Assembly: GCA_036644995.1 (NCBI GenBank)
Contig: JAVXOZ010000003.1
Coordinates: 68,241 to 132,240, forward strand
DNA length: 64,000 nt
From: Cryptoclostridium sp036644995
Lineage (GTDB): Bacteria; Bacillota; Dehalobacteriia; UBA7702
Direction of reading: 5' to 3'
How positions within the stretch are numbered: the stretch's first letter is position 1; every line of letters begins with the position of its first letter. Shown here in pieces: positions 18,599 through 27,087 of this stretch. The notes under the pieces were generated by a model that was not told where the DNA came from, did no database searches, and worked only from the letters and a program-made list of their open reading frames with translations. Made by a program: the position numbers and the translations under genes.

Positions 18599-19612
18599 AT
18601 GAAAATATTATTAACCGGTGGTGCCGGCTATATTGGTTCTCATACTGCGGTGGAATTACTATCTTCCGGTTATGAAGTGGTAATTGCCGATGATTTTTCC
18701 AATAGCTGCCCCGAAGTATTAAATAGAATAAAAAAAATAACCAATGGAGATTTTGCATTTTATAATATAAATATCTCTGATTCCACTTCTTTAGATTTCC
18801 TTTTTAAGAAGGAAAATATTGATGCTATTATCCATTTTGCAGGGTTTAAGGCGGTGGGTGAATCAGTAGAACAGCCTATTAAATATTACCGAAATAATAT
18901 TGATTCTACTTTGACACTGCTGGAAATCATGGCAAAATATAAGGTAAATAAACTGGTATTCAGCTCATCTGCGGTGGTGTATGGAATTACTGAAAGTGTA
19001 CCCATAGCTGAGGATATGCCAACTGGCTGTATTAATCCTTATGGCTGGACAAAATGGATGATTGAACAAATATTAAGAGATGCAGTAATAGCCAATACGG
19101 GATTATCAGTGGTTTTATTGCGCTATTTTAATCCAATAGGTGCCCATGAAAGTGGATTGATTGGGGAAAGTCCCAAAGGCATACCCAATAATTTGATGCC
19201 ATATATTTCACAGGTTGCCGCAGGAAAATTAGAAAAATTAAATATTTTTGGTGATAATTACCCCACTAAAGATGGTACCGGCATTCGTGACTATATTCAT
19301 GTAATGGATTTAGCTGCAGGGCATAAATACGCCATTGAATATTGTAATAATCATACAGGTTGTGATGTTTTTAACCTTGGCACAGGTGTAGGATATAGCG
19401 TTTTAGATTTAGTAAATACTTTTCAAAAAGTTAACAACTGCACTATTCCTTATGAAATCACACAGCCCAGAGCAGGTGATATTGGAGAGTGCTATGGCGA
19501 TGTTTCAAAAGCAAAAACGGTTTTGGGTTGGAGTAGTAAAAAAACACTTGCAGATATGTGCAGAGATTCTTGGCATTGGCAAAAGAATAACCCAAAAGGC
19601 TATGAATTTTGA
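18599..19612 (+). CDS. galE: UDP-glucose 4-epimerase
   Basis: 337 residues, standard GalE length. It has the NAD motif GGAGYIGSHTAVELL, HFAGFKAVGES, the Ser of SSSAVVYG, and YGWTK with the catalytic Tyr and Lys, plus LRYFNPIGAHESGLIGE. It interconverts UDP-glucose and UDP-galactose, or the GlcNAc/GalNAc pair in some members, supplying donors for the polysaccharide. GGGGG lies 5 bases before the ATG. It is the last nucleotide-sugar gene of the locus. Confidence 0.93.
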   Translation: MKILLTGGAGYIGSHTAVELLSSGYEVVIADDFSNSCPEVLNRIKKITNGDFAFYNINISDSTSLDFLFKKENIDAIIHFAGFKAVGESVEQPIKYYRNNIDSTLTLLEIMAKYKVNKLVFSSSAVVYGITESVPIAEDMPTGCINPYGWTKWMIEQILRDAVIANTGLSVVLLRYFNPIGAHESGLIGESPKGIPNNLMPYISQVAAGKLEKLNIFGDNYPTKDGTGIRDYIHVMDLAAGHKYAIEYCNNHTGCDVFNLGTGVGYSVLDLVNTFQKVNNCTIPYEITQPRAGDIGECYGDVSKAKTVLGWSSKKTLADMCRDSWHWQKNNPKGYEF

Positions 19613-19671
19613 GGAAAGTGTAGTATAATAGCCCTATAAAATTTGTGGTAACCATGTTTAAAAGGAAGTAT

Positions 19672-20118
19672 ATGATTAAAAAAATAATTTTGTGGATTTT
19701 AACTATCTGTTGTGTGGTGGGTATATTCATGTTTTCGGCACAGCCCGCCCCTCAATCAGGTGGGTTAAGTAAATCTTTCACCAAAGAAATAATGCAAACA
19801 TTTTCTTTCTATCAGTCCATGGAACGAGAAAAACAAACCGCTTTTATTGAAACCGCAGATGAAGTTGTTCGCAGCTTGGCACATATGTTTGTATTTTTCG
19901 TACTGGGTATTTGTGTTTGCGCACTGATAAGTAGCTATGGTTTGAAATATACCTTGCTTTGGTCACTTTTATTCTGTATCCTATATGCGATATTTGATGA
20001 ATGTCACCAAGGTTTTTTTGTAGATGGTCGTGCTTTTCAGATAATAGATTTATGCAAAGATTGGTTCGGGAGTTTTTTAGGAATTTCCCTTACCGCTACA
20101 ATTTGCCGAAAACGCTAA
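19672..20118 (+). CDS. VanZ-like membrane protein
   Basis: A 148-residue protein with about four membrane spans if ATG 19672 is used (AAGGAAG just upstream); an in-frame GTG at 19645 would add nine residues. The family signature near the C-terminus is clear: FDECHQGFFVDGRAFQIIDLCKDWFGSFLG, matching DExHQ...GR...D of VanZ/YdjM-like proteins. The family is common in Bacillota, and the link to teicoplanin resistance is limited to VanZ itself, so no resistance is inferred. A TATAAT at 19624-19629 could allow its own promoter. Confidence 0.8.
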   Translation: MIKKIILWILTICCVVGIFMFSAQPAPQSGGLSKSFTKEIMQTFSFYQSMEREKQTAFIETADEVVRSLAHMFVFFVLGICVCALISSYGLKYTLLWSLLFCILYAIFDECHQGFFVDGRAFQIIDLCKDWFGSFLGISLTATICRKR

Positions 20119-20475
20119 ATTTATAAAAACATCTTACTTTCCCATATATCACCCAGGAAAATTTTGGCAAAAGAATAAATATTTTATATACTTTTAATAT
20201 AATAAGGCAAAACTTAAAATACTTAAGCTGAAAATCTATTAAGTAAAAAAACCACTGTATAATAACGTATTTTACCCGCTTACTATTTTATTGTTATACT
20301 TAGTCTATATTAAATTTAGGAAACTTGGTGCGTTTTTAGATGTGATACCATGAACTACCTTTGCATATGAACTATTTTATATAAAGAAAGAAAAAAGGAT
20401 TTCGGAGCAAAAAATGAATAATATACGAAAACCGTTTTAGATATGTTAAATATTTAGGTAATATTTAGAAGCAAT
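20119..20475. other. Gene-poor AT-rich spacer before the dlt operon
   Basis: No convincing gene was found. The only ORF with a ribosome site, at 20414, would encode eight residues. The stretch is strongly AT-rich with short oligo-A/T runs. It separates the end of the polysaccharide locus from a hairpin terminator at 20476. Confidence 0.5.
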
Positions 20476-20515
20476 GATGCGGCAGTTTCCCTTTGGGAAC
20501 TGCCGCATCTTTTTG
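20476..20515 (+). terminator. Rho-independent terminator
   Basis: The arms GATGCGGCAGTTTCCC and GAACTGCCGCATC pair around a short loop, and the right arm is followed directly by five T. It is the strongest hairpin upstream of dltA and closes off read-through from the polysaccharide locus. Confidence 0.9.
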
Positions 20516-20639
20516 CCTCATACGTGAAAATTTAACTGAAATTTAAGAAATGTTAATGTTAATCTTAATTTACTTTAATATTTAACTGTTAAAATTAAAA
20601 GTAGTATAAAGCTATATTTGCGGCGAGGAGGCAAAATTA

Positions 20640-22160
20640 TTGGATATTTTAAGTAAATTAAAACATTACGCACAAACTCAACCACAGAGTATCGCTATGA
20701 AAACAGATACTCAAACAATAACTTATCAGGAATTGGATATGGCATCGGACTCGTTAAGTGTTTTTTTAGAAAAACGCTGTGGAAAAAATAAATACCCCAT
20801 TGCGGTTTATGGCCATAAATCACCTTTTATGCTCATTGCCATGGTGGCTTGTGTAAAATCAGGGCGTGGCTATTGCCCCATAGATATATCGGTGCCCAAT
20901 AATCGCACCCAAATGATTTTGAAACAACTGGATTCACCTATAATTTTAGCAACTGAAAATCTTAACTGTGACTTTAAAGAAATTATTTCTCTTAACCAAA
21001 TGAAAAAGATTATTGAAACAACAGAACCAATATCAATAACGGAAAATTGGGTAAAAGGTGAAGATGTTTTTTATATAATATTCACTTCGGGCAGTACGGG
21101 TCAACCCAAAGGGGTGGAAATAACTGTAAATTGCCTTAATAATTTTCTTCATTGGTCTTTGGGTTTAGGTACTGCTCCCCAAGAAAAAAGCAAAAAAGTA
21201 TTTTTAAACCAAGCACCGTTTTCCTTTGATTTATCCGTGATGGATATTTACACATCTTTGGCAGCGGGTGGCACTTTGTGGTCTTTAACAAAAACCGTGC
21301 AAAGTGATTATAAATTACTTTTAACCTCTCTAAAAGAATCAAAAATTGCCATTTGGGTATCTACACCATCTTTTGTGGATATTTGCTTAACGGATAAAAG
21401 CTTTAACAGTGATTTAATGCCTAATTTGGAACTGTTTTTGTTTTGCGGTGAAACTTTAACCAATGCCACAGCGGAAAAATTGCAACAGCGTTTTCCCTGT
21501 GCCAAAATTATGAATACCTATGGCCCCACAGAATCCACTGTGGCAATGACAGAAATATTGATTACCCCTGAGGTTAATGCCAGGGAAAATCCTTTGCCTG
21601 TGGGTACGCCCAAAAAAGGAACAACCATAGAAATCAGAAAACCTGATGGCTCCTTGGCTAATGAAGGGGAAAAAGGTGAAATTGTAATAATTGGTGATAC
21701 GGTGAGCTGTGGCTATTATAAACAGGCTGAAATATCCCAAAAAGTTTTTTTTACCCCCAATCATAACCAAAACCAAATCAGAGGATATCACACCGGGGAT
21801 AAAGGTTATCTAAAAAATGGTAATCTTTATTATTGCGGCAGAATAGATTTGCAAATCAAACTCCATGGCTATCGTATCGAAATAGAGGATATTGAAAATA
21901 ACATCAGCAAAATAGCTGATGTTGCCAATGCCATAGTTATTCCCAATGTAAAAAATGGTGCGGTAAAAAGCTTAACAGCTTTTATTGTTTATAAAAAAAC
22001 TATTGAGGATTCATTTTTAATTTCTCAAAAAATAAAAGAAGAATTAAGAGAATTTTTGCCGGAATATATGATTCCCAAAAAAATTGTATTTTTAGATAGT
22101 ATGCCATTAACAGATAACGCCAAGGCAAACAGACAATTTTTGGGAGGTCTTTCGTCGTGA
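20640..22160 (+). CDS. dltA: D-alanine--D-alanyl carrier protein ligase DltA
   Basis: 506 residues, the normal DltA length. Adenylation core motifs: YIIFTSGSTGQPKGVEIT (P-loop), NTYGPTESTV, YHTGDKG, GRIDLQIKLHGYRIEIEDIE and the C-terminal catalytic Lys in NAKANR. DltA activates D-alanine with ATP and loads it onto the phosphopantetheine arm of DltC. It starts with TTG at 20640 behind GAGGAGG. It opens a tightly packed dltA-B-C-D operon; the stop overlaps the start of dltB. Confidence 0.95.
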   Translation: MDILSKLKHYAQTQPQSIAMKTDTQTITYQELDMASDSLSVFLEKRCGKNKYPIAVYGHKSPFMLIAMVACVKSGRGYCPIDISVPNNRTQMILKQLDSPIILATENLNCDFKEIISLNQMKKIIETTEPISITENWVKGEDVFYIIFTSGSTGQPKGVEITVNCLNNFLHWSLGLGTAPQEKSKKVFLNQAPFSFDLSVMDIYTSLAAGGTLWSLTKTVQSDYKLLLTSLKESKIAIWVSTPSFVDICLTDKSFNSDLMPNLELFLFCGETLTNATAEKLQQRFPCAKIMNTYGPTESTVAMTEILITPEVNARENPLPVGTPKKGTTIEIRKPDGSLANEGEKGEIVIIGDTVSCGYYKQAEISQKVFFTPNHNQNQIRGYHTGDKGYLKNGNLYYCGRIDLQIKLHGYRIEIEDIENNISKIADVANAIVIPNVKNGAVKSLTAFIVYKKTIEDSFLISQKIKEELREFLPEYMIPKKIVFLDSMPLTDNAKANRQFLGGLSS

Positions 22161-23311
22161 GCTTTTATGATGGCTACATATTTTTTGCCTGTTTGATACC
22201 AATTTTAATTATAGCTGTAATTATTGGGATTTTAGAAAAGCCTTTAAGGTTTTATTCGCTTTTTGCCTCTTTACTGTTTATTTTTTTGGTTTTTGGTAAA
22301 GAACCAATACAGCTTATTTATCTCCTTGCTTTTTATTTATTGGAGCTTGGCATTGTTAAAGGTTATCTGTTTTTACGCACTAAATATGGGAGAAAAGAAA
22401 AAACCTATTATTTTTTAGTGTTTTTAGCTATTTTGCCTTTGATACTTTGTAAGATATCACCTTTTTTAAGTGTAAATATTTTTGGATTTTTAGGTATTTC
22501 TTATCTCACATTTAGGGCAGTACAAATGGTGATAGAAATTTACGATGGGGTAATCACCGAAGTACCCATTGTGGAATTTACCGGTTTTCTGCTGTTTTTC
22601 CCTTCTTTAAGCTCAGGGCCAATAGATCGCAGCCGACGTTTTCATGAAGATTGGCTTACCACCTATAATCGTAAGGATTATTTGAATTTGGTAGGTGATG
22701 GGCTTTTTAAAATTTGTTTGGGCTTGGTTTATAAAATAGTTTTAGCGGCTTTATTTTATAAAGCTATGTCTCATTTGGAAGATGGCACCACCATACCTTG
22801 GTTAATTGGTTATGCCTACACCTATGGTTTTTACCTGTTTTTTGATTTTGCAGGTTATAGCCTTATGGCTATTGGTACTGCCTATATCTTGGGTGTAAAA
22901 ACTCCGGATAATTTCAATAAACCGTTTATATCCATAGATATAAAAGATTTTTGGAATCGCTGGCATATCACTTTATCTCACTGGTTTCGTGATTTTATTT
23001 TTTCCAGATTTATTATTAAATGCGTAAAAAAGAAATGGTTTAATTCACGGTTGCAACGTGCCTCAGCAGGTTTTATTGTGAATATGTTTATTATGGGTGC
23101 TTGGCATGGGCTGGATTTTTCCTATCTGCTTTACGGTTTATACCACGGTGTTTTATTGGCATTAACGGAAATTTATCAAAAAAAATCCAAGTTTTATAAG
23201 AAAAACAAGGATAAAAAAATCTATAAAATTGTTTCTTGGTTCATTACACTGCAACTGGTTATGTTTGGCTTCCTAATCTTTTCAGGTAGATTTTTGGCAG
23301 TCTTAAAATAA
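22157..23311 (+). CDS. dltB: D-alanyl transfer membrane protein DltB (MBOAT)
   Basis: 384 residues, polytopic MBOAT acyltransferase. The catalytic His lies in MGAWHGLDFSYLLYGLYHG, and the re-entrant region includes FWNRWHITLSHWFRDFIF, both diagnostic. DltB takes D-alanine from DltC on the cytoplasmic side and passes it across the membrane towards DltD and teichoic acid. The GTG start overlaps the dltA stop by four bases, implying coupled translation. Confidence 0.95.
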   Translation: MSFYDGYIFFACLIPILIIAVIIGILEKPLRFYSLFASLLFIFLVFGKEPIQLIYLLAFYLLELGIVKGYLFLRTKYGRKEKTYYFLVFLAILPLILCKISPFLSVNIFGFLGISYLTFRAVQMVIEIYDGVITEVPIVEFTGFLLFFPSLSSGPIDRSRRFHEDWLTTYNRKDYLNLVGDGLFKICLGLVYKIVLAALFYKAMSHLEDGTTIPWLIGYAYTYGFYLFFDFAGYSLMAIGTAYILGVKTPDNFNKPFISIDIKDFWNRWHITLSHWFRDFIFSRFIIKCVKKKWFNSRLQRASAGFIVNMFIMGAWHGLDFSYLLYGLYHGVLLALTEIYQKKSKFYKKNKDKKIYKIVSWFITLQLVMFGFLIFSGRFLAVLK

Positions 23312-23323
23312 GGAGAAGAAAAA

Positions 23324-23554
23324 ATGCAAGAAGAATTATTGGATATTTTAGCGGATATTTGTGAAGATGATATTGTTAAAGAAAAATTGGATATTGATTT
23401 ACTTAAAAGTGGTTTATTGGATTCCTTGGGCTTTGCGGAACTTTTAGCGGAAATAGATGCCAATTTTGGCATAGTGCTTTCACCCTCAGAAATGAACAGA
23501 GATGATTTTTCCACACCCCAAAAAATCATTGAGATTGTAAAATCCAGAGGCTGA
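23324..23554 (+). CDS. dltC: D-alanyl carrier protein DltC
   Basis: A 76-residue acyl-carrier-like protein, acidic and helical. The phosphopantetheine attachment Ser is in GLLDSLGFAELL (about residue 36). It carries thioester-bound D-alanine from DltA to DltB. AAGGAG sits upstream of the ATG. Length and position between dltB and dltD are canonical. Confidence 0.95.
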   Translation: MQEELLDILADICEDDIVKEKLDIDLLKSGLLDSLGFAELLAEIDANFGIVLSPSEMNRDDFSTPQKIIEIVKSRG

Positions 23555-23558
23555 TATC

Positions 23559-24725
23559 GTGAAAAAAGTTATTTCATTTGTAATTGCTTTAATGCTGTTT
23601 TGCGGCACTGTTTGGGGTATGCACATTTACAGCAGTAAATCCATGGCACTGCACAATAACAGCTTTAGCACTTGGTCCAATGAATCAAAATTTAATTGTA
23701 AAGAAGCCATTGTTAATAACCTCAACCCACATTCTTTGGTGGTTTTTGGCTCATCGGAATTTCAACATGGCTCTAAAACACCGTATCATCCCAAAAATAT
23801 GTTTAAAGGTTTTGAGTTTAACCCCATGTTGATTGGGGCAGGGTATTATCAATGTTTAAGCCATGCCATTACCATGGCATCAATAGCTAAAGATATTCCC
23901 AATCAAAAAGCTGTGCTTTTAATTTCCCCCAGTTGGTTTAGAAAAGATGGTGTTAAGGATAAGTTTTTTGCCTCGAGATTTTCACAAAGTAACTATATCG
24001 GTATGCTGGAAAATACTGATATTACCCCTAAAACAAAATCCTATATTATCAATAGAACCAAAAAATTATTAAAGGTAGATAAGCCAACCCTTAAGCGTAT
24101 AAATTCCTATAATAGTGTGCTTTTAGAGGGGAATAGAGATTTTTGGCAGAATGTGGATTATAAAATATCCAGAACTTTTTGGGCAGAAAAAGACCGTCAA
24201 GATTTTGCTGCTCAAACAGCATTGGCAGGTTTAAAATCCAATCAAAATAAAAATGTAAAAGATACCCCTATAAATTGGCAAGATTATATGAACCAAGCCC
24301 AGGCAGATGGTGAAAAATATAACACCAATCCATTTTATATGGCACCCAAAAGTTACCGATTTATCTCTATGGATATGGATAAAAAGAAGGATATAAACAA
24401 AGGTGTAAAAAATGGCTATGCCCACAGTCCTGAATATGGTGATTTAAAGTGCTTTTTGGATGTGTGCAAGGAGCAAAATATAGATATTATGTTGGTTGCT
24501 TTGCCTGTTAATGGCTATTGGTTTGATTTTAAGGCTTTTCCCGGCTCTGAGCGTAAGCAATATTATAATAATATTCGCAATATAGCAAAAGAATATAATG
24601 CCCCTTTGGTGGATTTATCCAATGAAGAATTTACAAAATACTTTTTTCAGGATGGCGTTCATTTGGGCGGAAAGGGATGGGTTACTGTAAATGAAAAACT
24701 TTACGACTTTTATCAAAAAAATTAA
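23559..24725 (+). CDS. dltD: D-alanyl transferase DltD
   Basis: 388 residues with an N-terminal membrane anchor (VISFVIALMLFCGTVWGMHIY) and an extracellular SGNH-like hydrolase/transferase domain. The catalytic Ser is in VVFGSSEFQHG, and the Asp/His pair in FFQDGVHLGGKGW near the C-terminus. DltD completes D-alanine transfer to the glycerol or ribitol phosphate of (lipo)teichoic acid outside the cell. The start is GTG 23559, four bases after the dltC stop. Confidence 0.94.
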   Translation: MKKVISFVIALMLFCGTVWGMHIYSSKSMALHNNSFSTWSNESKFNCKEAIVNNLNPHSLVVFGSSEFQHGSKTPYHPKNMFKGFEFNPMLIGAGYYQCLSHAITMASIAKDIPNQKAVLLISPSWFRKDGVKDKFFASRFSQSNYIGMLENTDITPKTKSYIINRTKKLLKVDKPTLKRINSYNSVLLEGNRDFWQNVDYKISRTFWAEKDRQDFAAQTALAGLKSNQNKNVKDTPINWQDYMNQAQADGEKYNTNPFYMAPKSYRFISMDMDKKKDINKGVKNGYAHSPEYGDLKCFLDVCKEQNIDIMLVALPVNGYWFDFKAFPGSERKQYYNNIRNIAKEYNAPLVDLSNEEFTKYFFQDGVHLGGKGWVTVNEKLYDFYQKN

Positions 24726-24852
24726 AGCCAATAAAATTGCCAATATAATATTGTGGGTTTTAATATTTTATGTGTTGATGATGACTGTTTATCTGTATTT
24801 AATGCAGGGTAATTTATCCACCCTGCCGGAATTTGTTTATACACAATTTTAA
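24691..24852 (+). CDS. dltX: DltX-like 53-residue membrane microprotein
   Basis: A small ORF in another frame that overlaps the last 35 bases of dltD. It encodes 53 residues: a basic N-terminal segment (MKNFTTFIKKIKANKIAN), one membrane span (IILWVLIFYVLMMTVYLYL), a short external stretch, and the C-terminal sequence EFVYTQF. DltX proteins are about 50 residues with one span and a conserved aromatic C-terminus of the F-x-Y-x-x-F kind, which this matches exactly. DltX takes part in D-alanine transfer with DltB and DltD. Here the gene follows dltD instead of preceding dltA. The start lacks a strong ribosome site; coupling to dltD translation is likely. Confidence 0.85.
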   Translation: MKNFTTFIKKIKANKIANIILWVLIFYVLMMTVYLYLMQGNLSTLPEFVYTQF

Positions 24853-24965
24853 TATGGAGATAATTAAATTAAGGCAGTAATTTTATTGTAAAACTTAAAC
24901 TATTTGAAATCGGTTTCTAACTCAACTTGAGAACCCATATAAAATACAAGCAGATTTACCAAAAA

Positions 24966-24992
24966 AGCAGATTTCTCCAAAGAAAATCTGCT
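24966..24992. repeat. 27-base palindromic repeat, left copy
   Basis: The arms AGCAGATTT and AAATCTGCT form a hairpin. The same 27 bases recur at 25155-25181 with a single difference, so the two copies bracket the ERIC-like element as direct repeats that are each also palindromic. Confidence 0.75.
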
Positions 24993-24993
24993 G

Positions 24994-25158
24994 AGGCGGT
25001 TGATAAAGTCTGATATTCGGCAAAATACCTTCCCATCCACTGCTTATGTACATCTATGTACACTGCACAGCGGCTGCTCAGGGAGTTTTGCCGAATCTAA
25101 GGCTTTCTTAACAGCCTGACATCTTGCCAAAAAACTATATTTTTTGACAATCTGAGCA
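24994..25158. repeat. ERIC/MITE-like structured repeat, copy 1
   Basis: A 165-base non-coding element with a close relative at 52511-52666. The left arm (24995-25025) and the reverse complement of the right arm (25086-25116) match at 25 of 31 positions, both ending CGGCAAAA, so a long hairpin spans the first ~122 bases. A second hairpin follows: TTGCCAAAAAA near 25124 pairs with TTTTTTGACAA near 25141. The loop contains the near-palindrome GTACATCTATGTAC. It encodes no transposase. Size and fold resemble ERIC-type or MITE-type dispersed repeats. Confidence 0.85.
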
Positions 25159-25186
25159 GATTTCTCCAAAGGAAATCTGCTTTTTG
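25155..25186 (+). terminator. Palindromic repeat with T-tail, right copy; possible dlt terminator
   Basis: The same palindrome as at 24966, here followed by five T, which gives it the form of an intrinsic terminator. It may end transcription coming from the dlt operon, although 300 bases of repeat lie between. The remaining bases to 25346 show no gene. Confidence 0.6.
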
Positions 25187-25346
25187 GCTGTGGCGAAATT
25201 TTGATAATGGGTAGGAATATATTAACTGTATAGCTACGCAAAAGTGCAAAAAATCTTTATATAGGAAGGTGTATCCAAGTTACCTTATATGTGTTAGAAT
25301 GGTATCATAATATATTTGCTGATAAATAATGGTAGAGGAATAAAAT

Positions 25347-26957
25347 ATGAATATATTATCTGCTATCTCAATTATAATTTACACATCTTTTTTTATAGGA
25401 GCAGTCCACGTACTCACTCCTGAAAGAAAAGGTGTTTTAAATGTTTCTGCCAGTGCTGTGCTGATTAGCTTAGGTTGGTGGTCTTTTTGTAATTCCTTTT
25501 TTTTCGCAGCAATAACCACGGAACAAGCATGGTTTTGGCATAAGCTTAGTGCCATGGGCTGGTGTGGTTTTGTGGCTTTTACAGCGTATTATTTTGTGGC
25601 ACTTACAAATTCCAATAAAAAAAATCCCCAGTGGTGGAAACAGGTTTTGTTTTTTGTGCCCATGGTGTTTTTGATATGCGTAAATTTATTTGGTGAAACA
25701 ACTTCTTTGGCACAAAATATAATTCAGTCCACAAGTGGTTGGGGTTGGACATACCAAAATTCACTTACTTCATTTTGGCTTTGGGTGTATTTACTCTATG
25801 TTGCTTTGTATTTTGGCCTTGCTTTTTATCTGTTATACAATTGGTCAAAATCCGCTAAACATAAAATGAAGCGGGAAATGGCAATTTGGTTTATTATATT
25901 AGATACTTTAACCATTTTGTGCGGTGTAATAACAGATGTGGTATTGCCTCTTACAAGCCCTATTCTCCCTGCTTTGGCCAGTGTTGCCACGGCATTTTTT
26001 GGTATTGGTTATTTCAGTATAATTTATCGCCATGATGTGTTTAATATCAATTTAGTTATTTCTTCCGATGATATTTTGCAAACAAGTAATAATTCTATTT
26101 TTGTTATGGATGAAAATAGCGAAATATTAAAGTATAATTATGCCATAGGTAGTTTGTTGGGCTACAATAAAACTGAGCTTATTGGTGGGGATTTTAAAGC
26201 TTTGATAGTAGATGAAATTGATTTTACACCACTTTATAAAGGTGAGGATTTAATAAATATTGAAGGAAAACTTCGTTGTAAAAATGGAATTATTAAAGAT
26301 GTACTACTTTCAGCCTCGGTAGCTAAGGATAAAAAAAATAGTTTTTTGTGCATTATAGTATCCTGTCAAGATGTTTCAAAACAAAAAAATATTCAAGAGG
26401 AACTGAAAATTGAACGGGAAAAATATAAAAAACTTGCTCAAGATTATCAACTCCTTGCTTATTACGACCCTTTAACCGGTTTGGCTAATCGCCGCCGTTT
26501 CTTTGAAGTCTTAAACGATTTTGAAAATCTTTATCATACAAAACAAGAGGATTTTGCGGTTTTCTTTATGGATTTAGATAATTTCAAACATGCCAACGAT
26601 GTATACGGTCATAAAGGTGGCGATGAGCTGCTGATAGCAGCGGCAAATAAGCTTAGAAACTGCTTGGAGCAAGGGGACTTTGTGGCAAGATTGGGCGGCG
26701 ATGAATTTATGATGATTATGCCTTATAAAGAGGATATAGCCATAGAACATAAAATGAAGCAAATAAAAGACGCATTTCATCAGAAAATTTTCTTTTATGG
26801 GGCATTTTATGAAATTGGTATATCCGTGGGTTATGGGGTGTTTTCCCAAAGTGGAAATGCAACAAAATTAATGCAAAAAGCAGATGAAGCCATGTATGGA
26901 AATAAAAAGAAACCCTTTGATGGTACAGATAAATCCATAGTCAAGGAACTGCTGTGA
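25347..26957 (+). CDS. Membrane diguanylate cyclase: 7TM-PAS-GGDEF
   Basis: 536 residues. Residues 1 to about 220 hold roughly seven spans of the histidine-kinase-type 7TM sensor module. A PAS-like region (about 235-345: NNSIFVMDENSEILKYN, SCQDVSKQKN) and a short coiled linker lead to a GGDEF domain (DPLTGLANRRRFF, FMDLDNFKHANDVYGHKGGDELL, ARLGGDEFMMIMPY). An intact GGDEF predicts cyclic-di-GMP synthesis. The inhibitory site upstream reads EQGD, lacking the Arg of RxxD, so product inhibition may be lost. No EAL domain. It stands alone, with no operon partner. Confidence 0.9.
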   Translation: MNILSAISIIIYTSFFIGAVHVLTPERKGVLNVSASAVLISLGWWSFCNSFFFAAITTEQAWFWHKLSAMGWCGFVAFTAYYFVALTNSNKKNPQWWKQVLFFVPMVFLICVNLFGETTSLAQNIIQSTSGWGWTYQNSLTSFWLWVYLLYVALYFGLAFYLLYNWSKSAKHKMKREMAIWFIILDTLTILCGVITDVVLPLTSPILPALASVATAFFGIGYFSIIYRHDVFNINLVISSDDILQTSNNSIFVMDENSEILKYNYAIGSLLGYNKTELIGGDFKALIVDEIDFTPLYKGEDLINIEGKLRCKNGIIKDVLLSASVAKDKKNSFLCIIVSCQDVSKQKNIQEELKIEREKYKKLAQDYQLLAYYDPLTGLANRRRFFEVLNDFENLYHTKQEDFAVFFMDLDNFKHANDVYGHKGGDELLIAAANKLRNCLEQGDFVARLGGDEFMMIMPYKEDIAIEHKMKQIKDAFHQKIFFYGAFYEIGISVGYGVFSQSGNATKLMQKADEAMYGNKKKPFDGTDKSIVKELL

Positions 26958-27087
26958 TTTTAGGGATTAATTGGTGTTAAAGTTGTAAATTATCTTTGTT
27001 TTATTATTATGTTTATCCGCAAATTTATTTTGCATATATTTTATTCACGGCAGTTTTCTGCACTGAATATTTTTAAAGATGCTTAAT

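Noticed and set aside
19672..20118. Glycopeptide resistance gene vanZ
   Set aside because: Only the broad VanZ-like family signature is present and no van cluster is linked.
20414..20440. Eight-codon ORF with ribosome site before the dlt terminator, possible leader peptide
   Set aside because: No regulatory codons and no alternative hairpin that would respond to its translation.
25185..25346. Possible c-di-GMP riboswitch before the GGDEF gene, suggested by ACGCAAAAGTGCAAA
   Set aside because: The rest of the GEMM fold, including the tetraloop-receptor pair and closing stem, cannot be found.
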